Shown here one piece after another: positions 8,021-16,440 of a stretch of DNA of 64,000 bases (positions are counted from its first letter, which is position 1; each line of letters begins with the position of its first letter). A program made the position numbers and the translations under genes. This DNA is from Candidatus Pelagibacter sp. TMED118 (GTDB taxonomy: Bacteria; Pseudomonadota; Alphaproteobacteria; Pelagibacterales; Pelagibacteraceae), in the NCBI GenBank assembly GCA_002170205.2, contig NHFT02000003.1:18922-82921 (forward strand). Direction: 5' to 3'. Below the pieces are notes generated by a model. It made no database searches, was not told the origin of the DNA, and was given only the letters and a program-made list of their open reading frames with translations.

Positions 8021-9860
8021 TAATCAATTCCTTTACTTTTTCTATAATTTTTGAAGCACCTAATGGTTTTCCTTGAACTTCATTTAAACCTATAGCATCT
8101 ACTAAATATTCTGCTCTAATAATTTGCCTAAATTGACCAGTATTCACCTCAGGAATTAAAACCTTTTTATACTTTTCAAGAATCGAACCTAAGTCGTTAG
8201 GCAGTGGAGAAATCCATTTAATAGAAGCATGTCCTACTTTCTTATTTTCAGATAACAAAGATTCTGTAGCTGCCCTACTTGCTCCGTGTCCACTTCCCCA
8301 ACTTAAGATTAAAACATCCCCCTTCCTGTCACCAAAAATTTCCGTTGGTGGTATTTCATTAGCTATGTTTGCAACTTTTTGTGCTCTAATTTCAACCATC
8401 TTTTGATGATTATCTGAATCGTAATTAACATTACCTGTGATGTCTTGTTTTTCAAGGCCACCAATTCTGTGTTCGAGCCCTTTAGTTCCAGGAATAGCCC
8501 AGCTTCTAGCTAAAGTTTTCATATTTCTTTTGTAAGGTAAAAATTCATCTGAATCCTCTTCTTTGGCAAAGTCTACATTAAATGATTTAAGATCATCTGG
8601 ATTTGGAATTAACCAAGGCTCCGAACCATTTACAAGATAACCATCAGATAATACCATAATTGGGGTCATGTATTTGACTGCAATTCTACAAGCTTCATAT
8701 GCAGTATGAAAACAATCACCAGGTGTTGTTGGAGCAAGAACTGGAATTGGAGCCTCGCCATTTCTTCCATAAACTGCTTGAAACAAATCCGACTGTTCAG
8801 TTTTTGTTGGCAGTCCAGTGCTTGGTCCTCCTCTTTGAACATTAATGATTACGAGGGGAAGTTCTGTCATAATTGCTAATCCCATAAATTCTGTTTTTAA
8901 AGCAATCCCTGGTCCTGATGAAGCAGTTATTCCCAAAGATCCACCATAAGATGCCCCAAGGGCGGCACCAATTCCAGCAATTTCATCTTCTGCCTGATAA
9001 GTTTTGATTCCAAACTTTTTCCAATTTGAGAGTGTATGTAAAATATTGCTTGCTGGAGTAATTGGATAACCAGCAAAAGTAATATCAAGCTTACTTTTTT
9101 CTGCCGCGGTTAGTATTCCTAAGCATGAAGCAAGAGTTCCATTCATATTTCTATATTTGCCTTCTGGTAGTTTAGCTTTTTCAACAATGTACCTTGTGGT
9201 AAAAATTTCTGCTGTATCTCCATAATTATATCCGGCATTCAAAGCTCTAATATTTGCTTCAATAATATCAGGTTTTGATTTAAATTTTTGATTTAACCAA
9301 TCTATTGTTGGCTCTAGTGGTCTATCATACATCCAAAACAAAACTCCTAAAGCACAAAGATTTTTCGTACGATCAACCATTTTGGATGGAATGTCAATAC
9401 CCTCACAGGCCAATGTAACAAGCTTGCCCATTTCAATAAAATGCGTAGAGTAATAATCCACTAATGAACCATCTTCCGTTGGGTCATTATCATAACCTGC
9501 CAATGAAAGATTCTTTTTAGTAAAAGCATTCTTGTTAACAATCAGAGTACCGCCTGGTGTCAAATCTTTTAGGTGCACTTTTAGCGCTGCAGGATTCATT
9601 GCTACTAAGACATCTGGTTTTTCTCCTGGAGTATGAATTTCTTGAGAACTAAAATGAATTTGAAATGAACTTACGCCGGCAAGTGAGCCAGCAGGAGCAC
9701 GAATTTCGGCTGGAAAGTCAGGTAAAGTACTAAGATCATTACCTACAACAGCAGAAGTTTGAGTAAATCTTCCTCCACTAAGCTGCATTCCGTCTCCCGA
9801 GTCGCCCGCAAAACGAATGGTTACATTATCTATAGTTTTATTAGTTACACTTTTTGTCAT
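8013..9860 (-). CDS. korA: 2-oxoglutarate:ferredoxin oxidoreductase, fused gamma-alpha subunit
   Basis: This 615-aa protein fuses a gamma domain (about residues 10-195, beginning RFAGDSGDGMQLSGG) to the alpha domain, which contains AGYPITPASNIL (about 261-272), EDEIAGIGAALGASYGG and TASSGPG, the pyrimidine-binding part of this TPP enzyme family. With KorB it forms an alpha2beta2 enzyme. Succinyl-CoA made or used here connects to methylmalonyl-CoA mutase encoded at 22 kb. It is the first gene of its transcript and diverges from the SUF operon across 170 bases. There is only a weak GGA ribosome site, and a candidate promoter at 9879-9909 would leave a leader of about a dozen bases. Confidence 0.92.
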   Translation of the reverse strand: MTKSVTNKTIDNVTIRFAGDSGDGMQLSGGRFTQTSAVVGNDLSTLPDFPAEIRAPAGSLAGVSSFQIHFSSQEIHTPGEKPDVLVAMNPAALKVHLKDLTPGGTLIVNKNAFTKKNLSLAGYDNDPTEDGSLVDYYSTHFIEMGKLVTLACEGIDIPSKMVDRTKNLCALGVLFWMYDRPLEPTIDWLNQKFKSKPDIIEANIRALNAGYNYGDTAEIFTTRYIVEKAKLPEGKYRNMNGTLASCLGILTAAEKSKLDITFAGYPITPASNILHTLSNWKKFGIKTYQAEDEIAGIGAALGASYGGSLGITASSGPGIALKTEFMGLAIMTELPLVIINVQRGGPSTGLPTKTEQSDLFQAVYGRNGEAPIPVLAPTTPGDCFHTAYEACRIAVKYMTPIMVLSDGYLVNGSEPWLIPNPDDLKSFNVDFAKEEDSDEFLPYKRNMKTLARSWAIPGTKGLEHRIGGLEKQDITGNVNYDSDNHQKMVEIRAQKVANIANEIPPTEIFGDRKGDVLILSWGSGHGASRAATESLLSENKKVGHASIKWISPLPNDLGSILEKYKKVLIPEVNTGQFRQIIRAEYLVDAIGLNEVQGKPLGASKIIEKVKELISD

Positions 9861-9878
9861 TTTTTTTCCAAATGAGAA

Positions 9879-9909
9879 ACAATTTACATTATGGAATTTA
9901 ACTTAGCAA
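9879..9909 (-). promoter_or_regulatory. candidate korA promoter
   Basis: On the minus strand TTG (9909-9907) is followed after 20 bases by TAAATTGT (9886-9879), resembling the -33 TTTG / -7 TAnnTTTG promoter of Bacteroidota. The predicted start would be about 10-12 bases before the korA ATG. The remainder of the 170-base divergent region (9861-10030) is AT-rich and shows no recognisable IscR- or SufR-like operator. Confidence 0.33.
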
Positions 9910-10030
9910 TGAGTATGAGAATTTAAAAAATATGTTATTTTTAAGTGCGTGATTGCAATGAGATTTTTTGTAATATATATTCAATAATTATAGGACATAA
10001 ATTTTCTGTTAATTAAATTGCCAATCGCTT

Positions 10031-10342
10031 ATGAAGAATATTAAAAATAATGTGATAAATGTACTCAAGCAATGCAATGATCCTGAGTTGCCTATTGACC
10101 TATGGAATTTAGGTTTAATTTACGATTTGAAAATAAAAGAACAGGACAAAAAATTTGTTGTGGATATAATTATGTCACTAACAACACCAGGTTGTACAAT
10201 GGGACAATATATGATTGAAGATATCAAAAATAAGATGGCTTCAATTGAAACTGTTTCAAGCGTAAATGTCGAATTAACATTTGATCCACCTTGGAACCCT
10301 AAAATGATGACAGAGGAAGGTAAAGTTAAACTAGGTTTATAA
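10031..10342 (+). CDS. DUF59/MIP18 family iron-sulfur assembly protein
   Basis: This 103-aa single-domain protein of the MIP18 (DUF59, PaaD-like) family is the first gene of the SUF operon. The family pattern is visible as DPELPIDLWNLGLIYD, then LTTPGCTMGQ with the conserved Cys55, then DPPWNPKMMTEEGK. Members help deliver iron-sulfur clusters to target proteins. A second, longer DUF59 protein (SufT) is encoded in the same operon near 14.5 kb, and the two share the same core. The start ATG at 10031 has no obvious ribosome site. The next gene starts on the last base of the stop codon, so the operon is translationally coupled. Confidence 0.88.
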   Translation: MKNIKNNVINVLKQCNDPELPIDLWNLGLIYDLKIKEQDKKFVVDIIMSLTTPGCTMGQYMIEDIKNKMASIETVSSVNVELTFDPPWNPKMMTEEGKVKLGL

Positions 10343-10689
10343 TGGAAGAAGCATTAAAAAATCAGAAAATTGAAATTACTCAAAACGCTGCATCAAGATT
10401 AAAAAATATCATTGAAAATGAAGAAGCAGGTTCAAAAGGTATTAGAGTTACTATTGACACTGGTGGGTGTTCAGGAATGTCATATAAAATAACATTTGAG
10501 AATGAGCAAAAGGAATTTGATAAGGTGTTCGAAAGCCATGGAATTACAATTTTTTGCGATGTAAAAAGTTGGATCTATGTTAGAGGATGCGAGATAGATT
10601 TTTCAACAGACTTACTTAACGGAGGATTCAAGGTTAATAACCCTAACGCAACAAGAACATGCGGTTGTGGTATTAGCTTTTCAGCATAA
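10342..10689 (+). CDS. sufA: A-type iron-sulfur carrier (SufA/IscA/ErpA family)
   Basis: This 115-aa HesB-like protein has the three cluster-ligand cysteines of A-type carriers: Cys43 in GGCSGMSY, and Cys107 and Cys109 in [10 protein letters not shown] at the extreme C-terminus. A-type carriers receive clusters from SufBCD and pass them to apo-enzymes such as KorB or the membrane Fe-S oxidoreductase encoded nearby. The start ATG shares its A with the upstream TAA, and its own TAA overlaps the sufB start in the same way. Assignment to the family is firm. The choice among SufA, IscA and ErpA rests on operon context. Confidence 0.9.
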   Translation: MEEALKNQKIEITQNAASRLKNIIENEEAGSKGIRVTIDTGGCSGMSYKITFENEQKEFDKVFESHGITIFCDVKSWIYVRGCEIDFSTDLLNGGFKVNNPNATRTCGCGISFSA

Positions 10690-12134
10690 TGGTAGATAAA
10701 AATCAACAGGTAATAGACAAAACTCTTGACCAAGAGTATAAATATGGCTTTTCAACAAATGTAGAGGAAACAAAATTTGAACCAGGTCTAAATGTAGACG
10801 TGATTAAAAAATTGTCAAAAATTAAGAAGGAACCACAGTGGTTACTTGATTGGAGACTAAAAGCTTTTAGCAATTGGGAAAAAATGAAGGAGCCTACATG
10901 GGCTAATATTAATTATGAACCAATTGACTACCAGGCACTAAGCTATTATGCAGCGCCGAAACAAATAAAAAATGATAGTCTTGACGACGTAGATCCTGAA
11001 ATAATTGAAACATACAATAAATTAGGTATCTCTTTAAATGAACAAAAGAGAATGCAAGGTGTTGCCGTTGACGCTGTATTTGATAGTGTTTCTATTGCTA
11101 CTACATTTAAGAAAGAACTTTCAAAACATGGAATTATTTTTTGTTCTTTTTCTGAAGCGGTTCAAGACCATCCTGAATTGGTTAAGGAATATTTAGGTTC
11201 AGTAATTCCAGCAACCGATAATTACTTTGCGGCATTAAACTCTGCAGTTTTTAGTGATGGCTCCTTTGTATACATACCTAAAGGTGTAAAATGTCCAATG
11301 GAGCTATCCACGTACTTCAGAATAAATGCAACAAACACTGGACAATTTGAAAGAACATTAATTATTGCCGACGAGGGAAGTCACGTTAGCTATCTTGAAG
11401 GATGTACAGCTCCAATGCGCGATGAAAATCAACTTCACGCTGCCTGCGTCGAACTGGTAGCGCATAAAGATTCTACAATTAAATATTCAACTATTCAAAA
11501 TTGGTACTCAGGAGATAAAGAAGGTAAAGGCGGTATTTATAACTTTGTTACAAAGAGAGGAAGATGCCTAGGTGATAATTCTAAGATTTCTTGGACACAA
11601 GTAGAAACTGGTTCAGCTGTTACTTGGAAGTATCCAAGTGTAATTATGCAAGGCGATAATAGTGTAGGTGAATTTTATTCAGTTGCTGTTACAAAAAATA
11701 AACAGCAAGCAGATACTGGAACTAAAATGATTCATATTGGAAAAAATACTAAAAGCACAATTATCACAAAAGGAATATCAGCTGGAGAAGGTCAAAATAC
11801 ATATAGAGGTGGTGTTAAAATTTTGAAAAATGCTGAAAATGCTCAAAATTTTTCCCAATGTGACTCTATTTTAATTGGAGATAAATGCGGTGCTCATACT
11901 TTTCCGTATATTGACGTGAATAATCCATCTGCGAAAATGGAACACGAAGCTACAACTTCAAGTATTGGAGAAGACCAATTATTTTATTGTAATCAAAGAG
12001 GGATAAAACTTGATGATGCTGTTTCTATGATTGTTAATGGTTTTTGCAAAGAGGTTTTTGAAGAACTACCAATGGAATTTGCTGTAGAAGCAAAACAATT
12101 AATTGAAGTAACATTAGAAAATAGCGTAGGATAA
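10689..12134 (+). CDS. sufB: Fe-S cluster scaffold SufB
   Basis: This 481-aa protein is the scaffold subunit of the SufBC2D complex, on which clusters are built from SufS-derived sulfur and iron. The sequence has the SufB hallmarks [19 protein letters not shown] (about 196-214), [22 protein letters not shown], and a C-terminal core with [10 protein letters not shown] and FYCNQRG. The length is standard for SufB. It is encoded between the A-type carrier and SufC. The N-terminal 60 residues are variable and charged. Confidence 0.96.
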   Translation: MVDKNQQVIDKTLDQEYKYGFSTNVEETKFEPGLNVDVIKKLSKIKKEPQWLLDWRLKAFSNWEKMKEPTWANINYEPIDYQALSYYAAPKQIKNDSLDDVDPEIIETYNKLGISLNEQKRMQGVAVDAVFDSVSIATTFKKELSKHGIIFCSFSEAVQDHPELVKEYLGSVIPATDNYFAALNSAVFSDGSFVYIPKGVKCPMELSTYFRINATNTGQFERTLIIADEGSHVSYLEGCTAPMRDENQLHAACVELVAHKDSTIKYSTIQNWYSGDKEGKGGIYNFVTKRGRCLGDNSKISWTQVETGSAVTWKYPSVIMQGDNSVGEFYSVAVTKNKQQADTGTKMIHIGKNTKSTIITKGISAGEGQNTYRGGVKILKNAENAQNFSQCDSILIGDKCGAHTFPYIDVNNPSAKMEHEATTSSIGEDQLFYCNQRGIKLDDAVSMIVNGFCKEVFEELPMEFAVEAKQLIEVTLENSVG

Positions 12135-12138
12135 AAAA

Positions 12139-12879
12139 ATGATTAAAATTGAAAATTTAAAAGCATCTATTGATGATAAAGATATATTAAAGGGTATTGA
12201 CCTAGAAATACCAGCTGGGGAAGTACATGTAATCATGGGTAGAAATGGATCTGGAAAAAGTACATTAGCAAATGTAATTGCTGGAAATGAAACATATGAA
12301 GTTGACGGCGGTAATCTTTCGATGGAAAATACTGATATTACAGAAATGAGTATTGAAAACCGTGCTTTAGAAGGTATTTTTCTATGCTTTCAATATCCTG
12401 TTGCAATTCCTGGTGTAAGCATGGCTTATTTTCTTAGATCTGCCTTAAATGCACATAGAAAGTATCAAGGAAAAGAAGAGATGGATGCATTAGAATTTTT
12501 GAACAAAGCAAAAGCTATTTTATCTGAACTTAGTCTCGATGATTCTTTCTTAAAAAGATCAATAAATGATGGTTTTTCTGGAGGTGAAAAGAAAAAAAGT
12601 GAGATTCTACAGCTACTAACTATCAATCCCAAATTAGCTGTGCTTGATGAAACTGATTCTGGATTAGATGTTGACGCCTTAAGAACAGTTGCAAAGGGAG
12701 TAAATAAATTCAAAGATAAAAATAATTCAGTATTAATTATAACTCACTATCAAAGATTGCTTGATTATATTAAACCAGACGTTGTACACTTAATGATTGA
12801 TGGTAAAATAGTTAAATCAGGTGATATGTCACTTGTAGAAAAAGTGGAAAAAGATGGCTACTCTTGGCTTGAAAAATAA
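12139..12879 (+). CDS. sufC: SUF complex ATPase SufC
   Basis: This 246-aa soluble ABC-type ATPase powers conformational change in SufBC2D. The Walker A motif is GRNGSGKST (about 34-42), the ABC signature is FSGGEKKKSE, Walker B is LAVLDETDSGLD, and a switch His follows in IITHYQR. The DETDSGLD form (Thr-Asp after the catalytic Glu) is characteristic of SufC rather than of transport ATPases. It follows sufB by 4 bases, and the downstream sufD start either overlaps its end or follows after one base. Confidence 0.96.
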   Translation: MIKIENLKASIDDKDILKGIDLEIPAGEVHVIMGRNGSGKSTLANVIAGNETYEVDGGNLSMENTDITEMSIENRALEGIFLCFQYPVAIPGVSMAYFLRSALNAHRKYQGKEEMDALEFLNKAKAILSELSLDDSFLKRSINDGFSGGEKKKSEILQLLTINPKLAVLDETDSGLDVDALRTVAKGVNKFKDKNNSVLIITHYQRLLDYIKPDVVHLMIDGKIVKSGDMSLVEKVEKDGYSWLEK

Positions 12880-12880
12880 A

Positions 12881-14065
12881 ATGATTAATTCACTTAAAAA
12901 AACAAGTTCAGAGTATTTTACCAAACAAGGATATCCTTCAAAAAAACTTGAAAATTGGAAATTTACTTCGAGTAAAAACCTGAAAAAATTTAAGAAGAAA
13001 AAGTCTTCAAATGCAGCTCACACTAATATTGAAACTGATGAATCAACTCTACTTTTTATTAACGGTAAACTATGCTTAAATACTTTAAAAAATTTCAAAT
13101 ACTTAGATAATATAGAAATTAAAGAATTGGTCAATATAGACAATGAAATGATTTTAACATTCTCAAATTCATTTTTAGATGATTCTATGTTTAATCTAGG
13201 AATATCTGATTTTGATGGCGGCCATTATATTAAATTTACAAAAAGCATAAATCTTCTTAATCCCATAAAAGTTGTTAACTTATTTGAAAACGACGCAAGC
13301 GACGAAAGAATTTCATCCTTTAATATATTTCATTTCTCAAAAGGATCTCAGATATCAATTATTGAGGAAGATAAAAATGAAGGAGATCCAAGTTTTAATC
13401 TTAAACTAAATAAATATATTTGTGATGATGGGTCAAATATAAATTTTGCTAAGCTTGTTGAAAAAGAGATAGAATGTCATTTACTTTCATATAGTTATTT
13501 TCAATTGGATAAAGATGTAAACCTAAATATTGATTCATTGAATAAAGATTCTATTTTCAATAAGGAGTTTATTGAAATTGACCTCAATAATACTGGTAGC
13601 AATGCAAAAGTAAATATTTTAAATCTTGGTAAAGATAATCAGCATCTTGATAATAATATTTTAATCAATCATAAAGCTGAACATTGTACTAGTTTTCAGC
13701 ACGTAAGAAATATTTTAGATAATAAATCTACTGCAGTTTTTAATGGAAAAGTGGTTGTAGCAGAAGGTGCTCAGCAAACAGATTCCAACCAATCAAATAA
13801 AAATCTTCTATTATCGTTAGATGCAACTGCTTTTTCAAATCCTCAATTAGAAATTTATGCTGATGATGTATCTTGTGGTCACGGCTCTACTACAGGTGCT
13901 TTAGATGAAAATAGTATTTTTTATTTAAGAGCAAGAGGAATTGATCAAAGCAGTGCCCAAAAAATGTTAATTAAAGCATTTGCAAAAGAGGTTATTGATG
14001 AGTTTTCTCTTTCCTCCGTCCAAGATATATCCGAAATTGCTCTGGATAATTGGATAAATGGATAA
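12881..14065 (+). CDS. sufD: SUF complex subunit SufD
   Basis: This protein of about 394 aa is the SufB-like partner in SufBC2D. Beta-helix features and the C-terminal SufBD core are visible as ATAFSNPQLEIYADDVSCGHGSTTGALDENSIFYLRARG, interrupted here only by ordinary substitutions; the DVxCGHG motif is diagnostic. I chose ATG 12881, one base after the sufC stop, because the protein then begins MINSLKKTSSEYF, matching family N-termini. An in-frame ATG at 12854 with a GGAAAAAG sequence before it would add nine residues inside sufC. The middle third is Asn- and Asp-rich and poorly conserved, as usual for SufD. Confidence 0.93.
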   Translation: MINSLKKTSSEYFTKQGYPSKKLENWKFTSSKNLKKFKKKKSSNAAHTNIETDESTLLFINGKLCLNTLKNFKYLDNIEIKELVNIDNEMILTFSNSFLDDSMFNLGISDFDGGHYIKFTKSINLLNPIKVVNLFENDASDERISSFNIFHFSKGSQISIIEEDKNEGDPSFNLKLNKYICDDGSNINFAKLVEKEIECHLLSYSYFQLDKDVNLNIDSLNKDSIFNKEFIEIDLNNTGSNAKVNILNLGKDNQHLDNNILINHKAEHCTSFQHVRNILDNKSTAVFNGKVVVAEGAQQTDSNQSNKNLLLSLDATAFSNPQLEIYADDVSCGHGSTTGALDENSIFYLRARGIDQSSAQKMLIKAFAKEVIDEFSLSSVQDISEIALDNWING

Positions 14066-14483
14066 AATTAAAAATAATCTTTTAAAAATTCGTGATGGAT
14101 TTTCTATTTTGGAAGGCCAAGACAAATTGATATATCTTATAGATCTTGGAAAAAAATTAGATTTAATTAATGAATTTGATTGTAATGATAGCAATAAAAT
14201 TCATGCATGCAATTCTCAAACATGGGTAAATATTATCTTAGATAAAAATAATGTCGTGATTATGGCAAATTCGGAAAGCACTATTGTTAAAGGGTTGCTT
14301 AAAATTTTACAAATTGCATTTAATAATTCAGAAAAAAATAGTATTATTGATTTTATTGATAGTTTTGAAGATGGTAATAGTTTATTTCAATGGTTAAATA
14401 TTGGGTCATCAATTTCAAGTCAAAGACAAAATGGATTTATAGGTTCTCTTGAACATATTAAAAAGGAATTAATTAATGCATGA
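14058..14483 (+). CDS. sufE: sulfur acceptor SufE
   Basis: This 141-aa SufE protein takes persulfide sulfur from the SufS cysteine desulfurase and hands it to SufB. The active Cys51 lies in KIHACNSQTWV, at the same residue number as in E. coli SufE, and the preceding helix has YLIDLGKKL as in the family. It overlaps sufD by 8 bases and sufT by 8 bases, so all three are translated from one message. Confidence 0.92.
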   Translation: MDKIKNNLLKIRDGFSILEGQDKLIYLIDLGKKLDLINEFDCNDSNKIHACNSQTWVNIILDKNNVVIMANSESTIVKGLLKILQIAFNNSEKNSIIDFIDSFEDGNSLFQWLNIGSSISSQRQNGFIGSLEHIKKELINA

Positions 14484-14997
14484 AGAATTTACAATTCTAG
14501 AAGACGTTATAGTTCATAGCGTTCCAGATGGAATTAGAACAACCTTAAAAAAAGGTATGTCAGGAATAATTTCACAATCACTCGGTGATAATTATACAGT
14601 TATTGTTGAAGGTAATATGTACCAAGTGAACGGTATTGATGGCGAAGCAATTGGGCAAGAAAAAAGAGAAGTAGACTCAAATAATTTTGCTAATGAAGAA
14701 GAAGTTTGGAATGTACTTCATACCTGCTATGATCCAGAAATTCCAGTAAATATTGTTGACTTGGGATTGGTATATAATTGTTTAATTAAAGAAGAAGATG
14801 ACGGTGTAAACATACTCATTCAAATGACTCTGACTGCACCTGGGTGTGGAATGGGCCCTGTTATTGCAGGTGAAGTTAAGCAGAAACTATCTTCTCTAAG
14901 CGGAGCGAAGGAAGTAGAAGTTGAACTTGTATGGGAACCACAATGGAATCAGGATATGATGAGCGATGCTGCAAAGCTTCAGCTGGGATTATATTAA
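14476..14997 (+). CDS. sufT: SufT, DUF59 iron-sulfur maturation protein
   Basis: This 173-aa protein has an N-terminal small beta domain (residues 1-60, with VPDGIRTTLKKGMSG) followed by a MIP18/DUF59 domain carrying YDPEIPVNIVDLGLVYN and LTAPGCGMGPVIAGEV, and ending EPQWNQDMMSDAAKLQLG. This two-part layout is that of SufT, an auxiliary Fe-S maturation factor. Its DUF59 part is clearly paralogous to the short protein encoded first in the operon. It overlaps sufE upstream and is followed 4 bases later by the preferred sufS start. Confidence 0.9.
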   Translation: MHEEFTILEDVIVHSVPDGIRTTLKKGMSGIISQSLGDNYTVIVEGNMYQVNGIDGEAIGQEKREVDSNNFANEEEVWNVLHTCYDPEIPVNIVDLGLVYNCLIKEEDDGVNILIQMTLTAPGCGMGPVIAGEVKQKLSSLSGAKEVEVELVWEPQWNQDMMSDAAKLQLGLY

Positions 14998-15001
14998 ATC
15001 G

Positions 15002-16195
15002 ATGAGTGAAATTAGAAAAGATTTTCCTAATCTATATCAAATGAATAGAGATAAACCTCTTGTTTATTTAGATAGTGCTGCAACCAGCCTTACACCCAGC
15101 CAGGTTATTCAAAGTGAAATAAAGTATTACGAAAAATACGGAGGTAGCGTTCACAGGAGCGTATACGAGCTTGGTGAAAAAGCTACGAATGCTTTTGAAA
15201 ATAGTAGGAAAAGAATAGCTAAACTTATTGGTGCAAAAAAGAAATCAATTATTTTTACAAAAAGCGCAACAGAAAGTATTAATCTGGTAGCTGAGTCATG
15301 GGGTTTTAGAAACTTATCTAAGAATGATGTAGTTCTTTTGACAGACATGGAACATCATTCAAATATTATTCCATGGCAGATGATATGTAAAAAAACTGGA
15401 GCAAGAATTGAATATGTAAAGTCTTCTGATGATGGTACAATTAACTTAGATGACTTTAAAATAGCTTTAAACAAAAATGTAAAAATAGTAAGTATTACGC
15501 ACGCATCTAATGTTTTTGGAACCATAAATCCTATTAAAGAATTAATTGAATTAGCAAAAAAAAATAATTCAAAAATTATGATAGATGGTTGTCAAAGTAT
15601 CCCTCATATGAAAGTAAATGTCTCGGAGCTAGACTGTGATTTTTATGCTTTTTCAGGACATAAAATGTTTGGCCCTACAGGTGTTGGAGTTTTATTTGGT
15701 AAAGAAGATTTATTAGATGAAATGGAACCATATCAGACCGGTGGAGGAATAATTGAGACTGTCACAATGGAAAGTTCTTCATGGACCTCAATTCCACATA
15801 AATTTGAACCAGGATCTCCGATGACAGCCCAAGTAATTGCGCTCTCCGATGCTGCAGATTATTTAGATAATTGCCTTAGTAGCCATAATAATGAATTAAT
15901 GGATTATGCAATTGAAAAAATGAATTCAATTAACGGAATATCAATTTACGGAAATGCTAATGAAAGGACACCAATCATTAGTTTTAACATAGAAGGAGTT
16001 CATTCACTTGACCTAACACATTTTCTTGATTTTGAAGGAATTACCATTCGCTCAGGACATCATTGTTGCCAGCCTTTAATGCAATCATTAGGTATTTCAA
16101 GTTGCGCTAGAGCAAGTTTTTACTTTTACAATACTTTGGACGAAGTAGATTTTCTTGTAAAAAAAATTAATTCTGCAATAGAGGTCATCAAATAG
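15002..16195 (+). CDS. sufS: cysteine desulfurase SufS
   Basis: This protein of about 397 aa is a PLP-dependent, group II cysteine desulfurase that removes sulfur from L-cysteine and passes it to SufE. With the start at ATG 15002, the PLP lysine is Lys221 in FSGHKMFGPTG and the persulfide cysteine is Cys355 in RSGHHCCQPLM. MEHHSNIIPWQ and DGCQSIPHM are also conserved. A longer reading from 14966 would add 12 residues inside sufT. I prefer 15002 because MSEIRKDFPNL is the usual SufS beginning. It is the penultimate gene of the operon, and the next start overlaps its stop by one base. Confidence 0.95.
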   Translation: MSEIRKDFPNLYQMNRDKPLVYLDSAATSLTPSQVIQSEIKYYEKYGGSVHRSVYELGEKATNAFENSRKRIAKLIGAKKKSIIFTKSATESINLVAESWGFRNLSKNDVVLLTDMEHHSNIIPWQMICKKTGARIEYVKSSDDGTINLDDFKIALNKNVKIVSITHASNVFGTINPIKELIELAKKNNSKIMIDGCQSIPHMKVNVSELDCDFYAFSGHKMFGPTGVGVLFGKEDLLDEMEPYQTGGGIIETVTMESSSWTSIPHKFEPGSPMTAQVIALSDAADYLDNCLSSHNNELMDYAIEKMNSINGISIYGNANERTPIISFNIEGVHSLDLTHFLDFEGITIRSGHHCCQPLMQSLGISSCARASFYFYNTLDEVDFLVKKINSAIEVIK

Positions 16196-16440
16196 TGGAA
16201 AATATTAGCTTAGATGATTTTTTAACAGATGGCTTAATCAAAGAAAAAGATTTTCGATTAAAAGTAGAATCAACTGATTGGTCAAAATTCAATAATAAAA
16301 AAGTTATTATAAAAGGATGTTCAGAAGCCACTATCCCAACCTGGGCTTATCTTATAATTACCGCCCATTTGACTAAATATGCAAAACGTATATATTTTGG
16401 TGAGCCTTGCTCAGCAATTGATATTTTTAGAAATTCTTAA
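16195..16440 (+). CDS. short DUF2480 family protein
   Basis: This 81-aa protein starts with GTG overlapping the sufS stop codon. KEKDFR, DWSKFNNKKV, GCSEATIPTWAYLII and YAKRIYFGEP match the conserved core of DUF2480, a family of unknown function that often sits beside SUF genes in Bacteroidota. From memory, family members are about twice this length, so this is a short version or a C-terminal-domain-only form. The conserved Cys (KGCSEA) and PTWAY motif are kept, which argues against decay. Its stop codon interlocks with the convergent Fe-S oxidoreductase stop in the palindrome TTAA. An Fe-S-related role is inferred only from position. Confidence 0.75.
   Translation: MENISLDDFLTDGLIKEKDFRLKVESTDWSKFNNKKVIIKGCSEATIPTWAYLIITAHLTKYAKRIYFGEPCSAIDIFRNS

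Noticed and set aside
9861..10030. IscR- or SufR-type operator in the korA/SUF divergent region
   Set aside because: No dyad matching a known consensus was seen. The region holds only AT-rich sequence and a weak promoter candidate.
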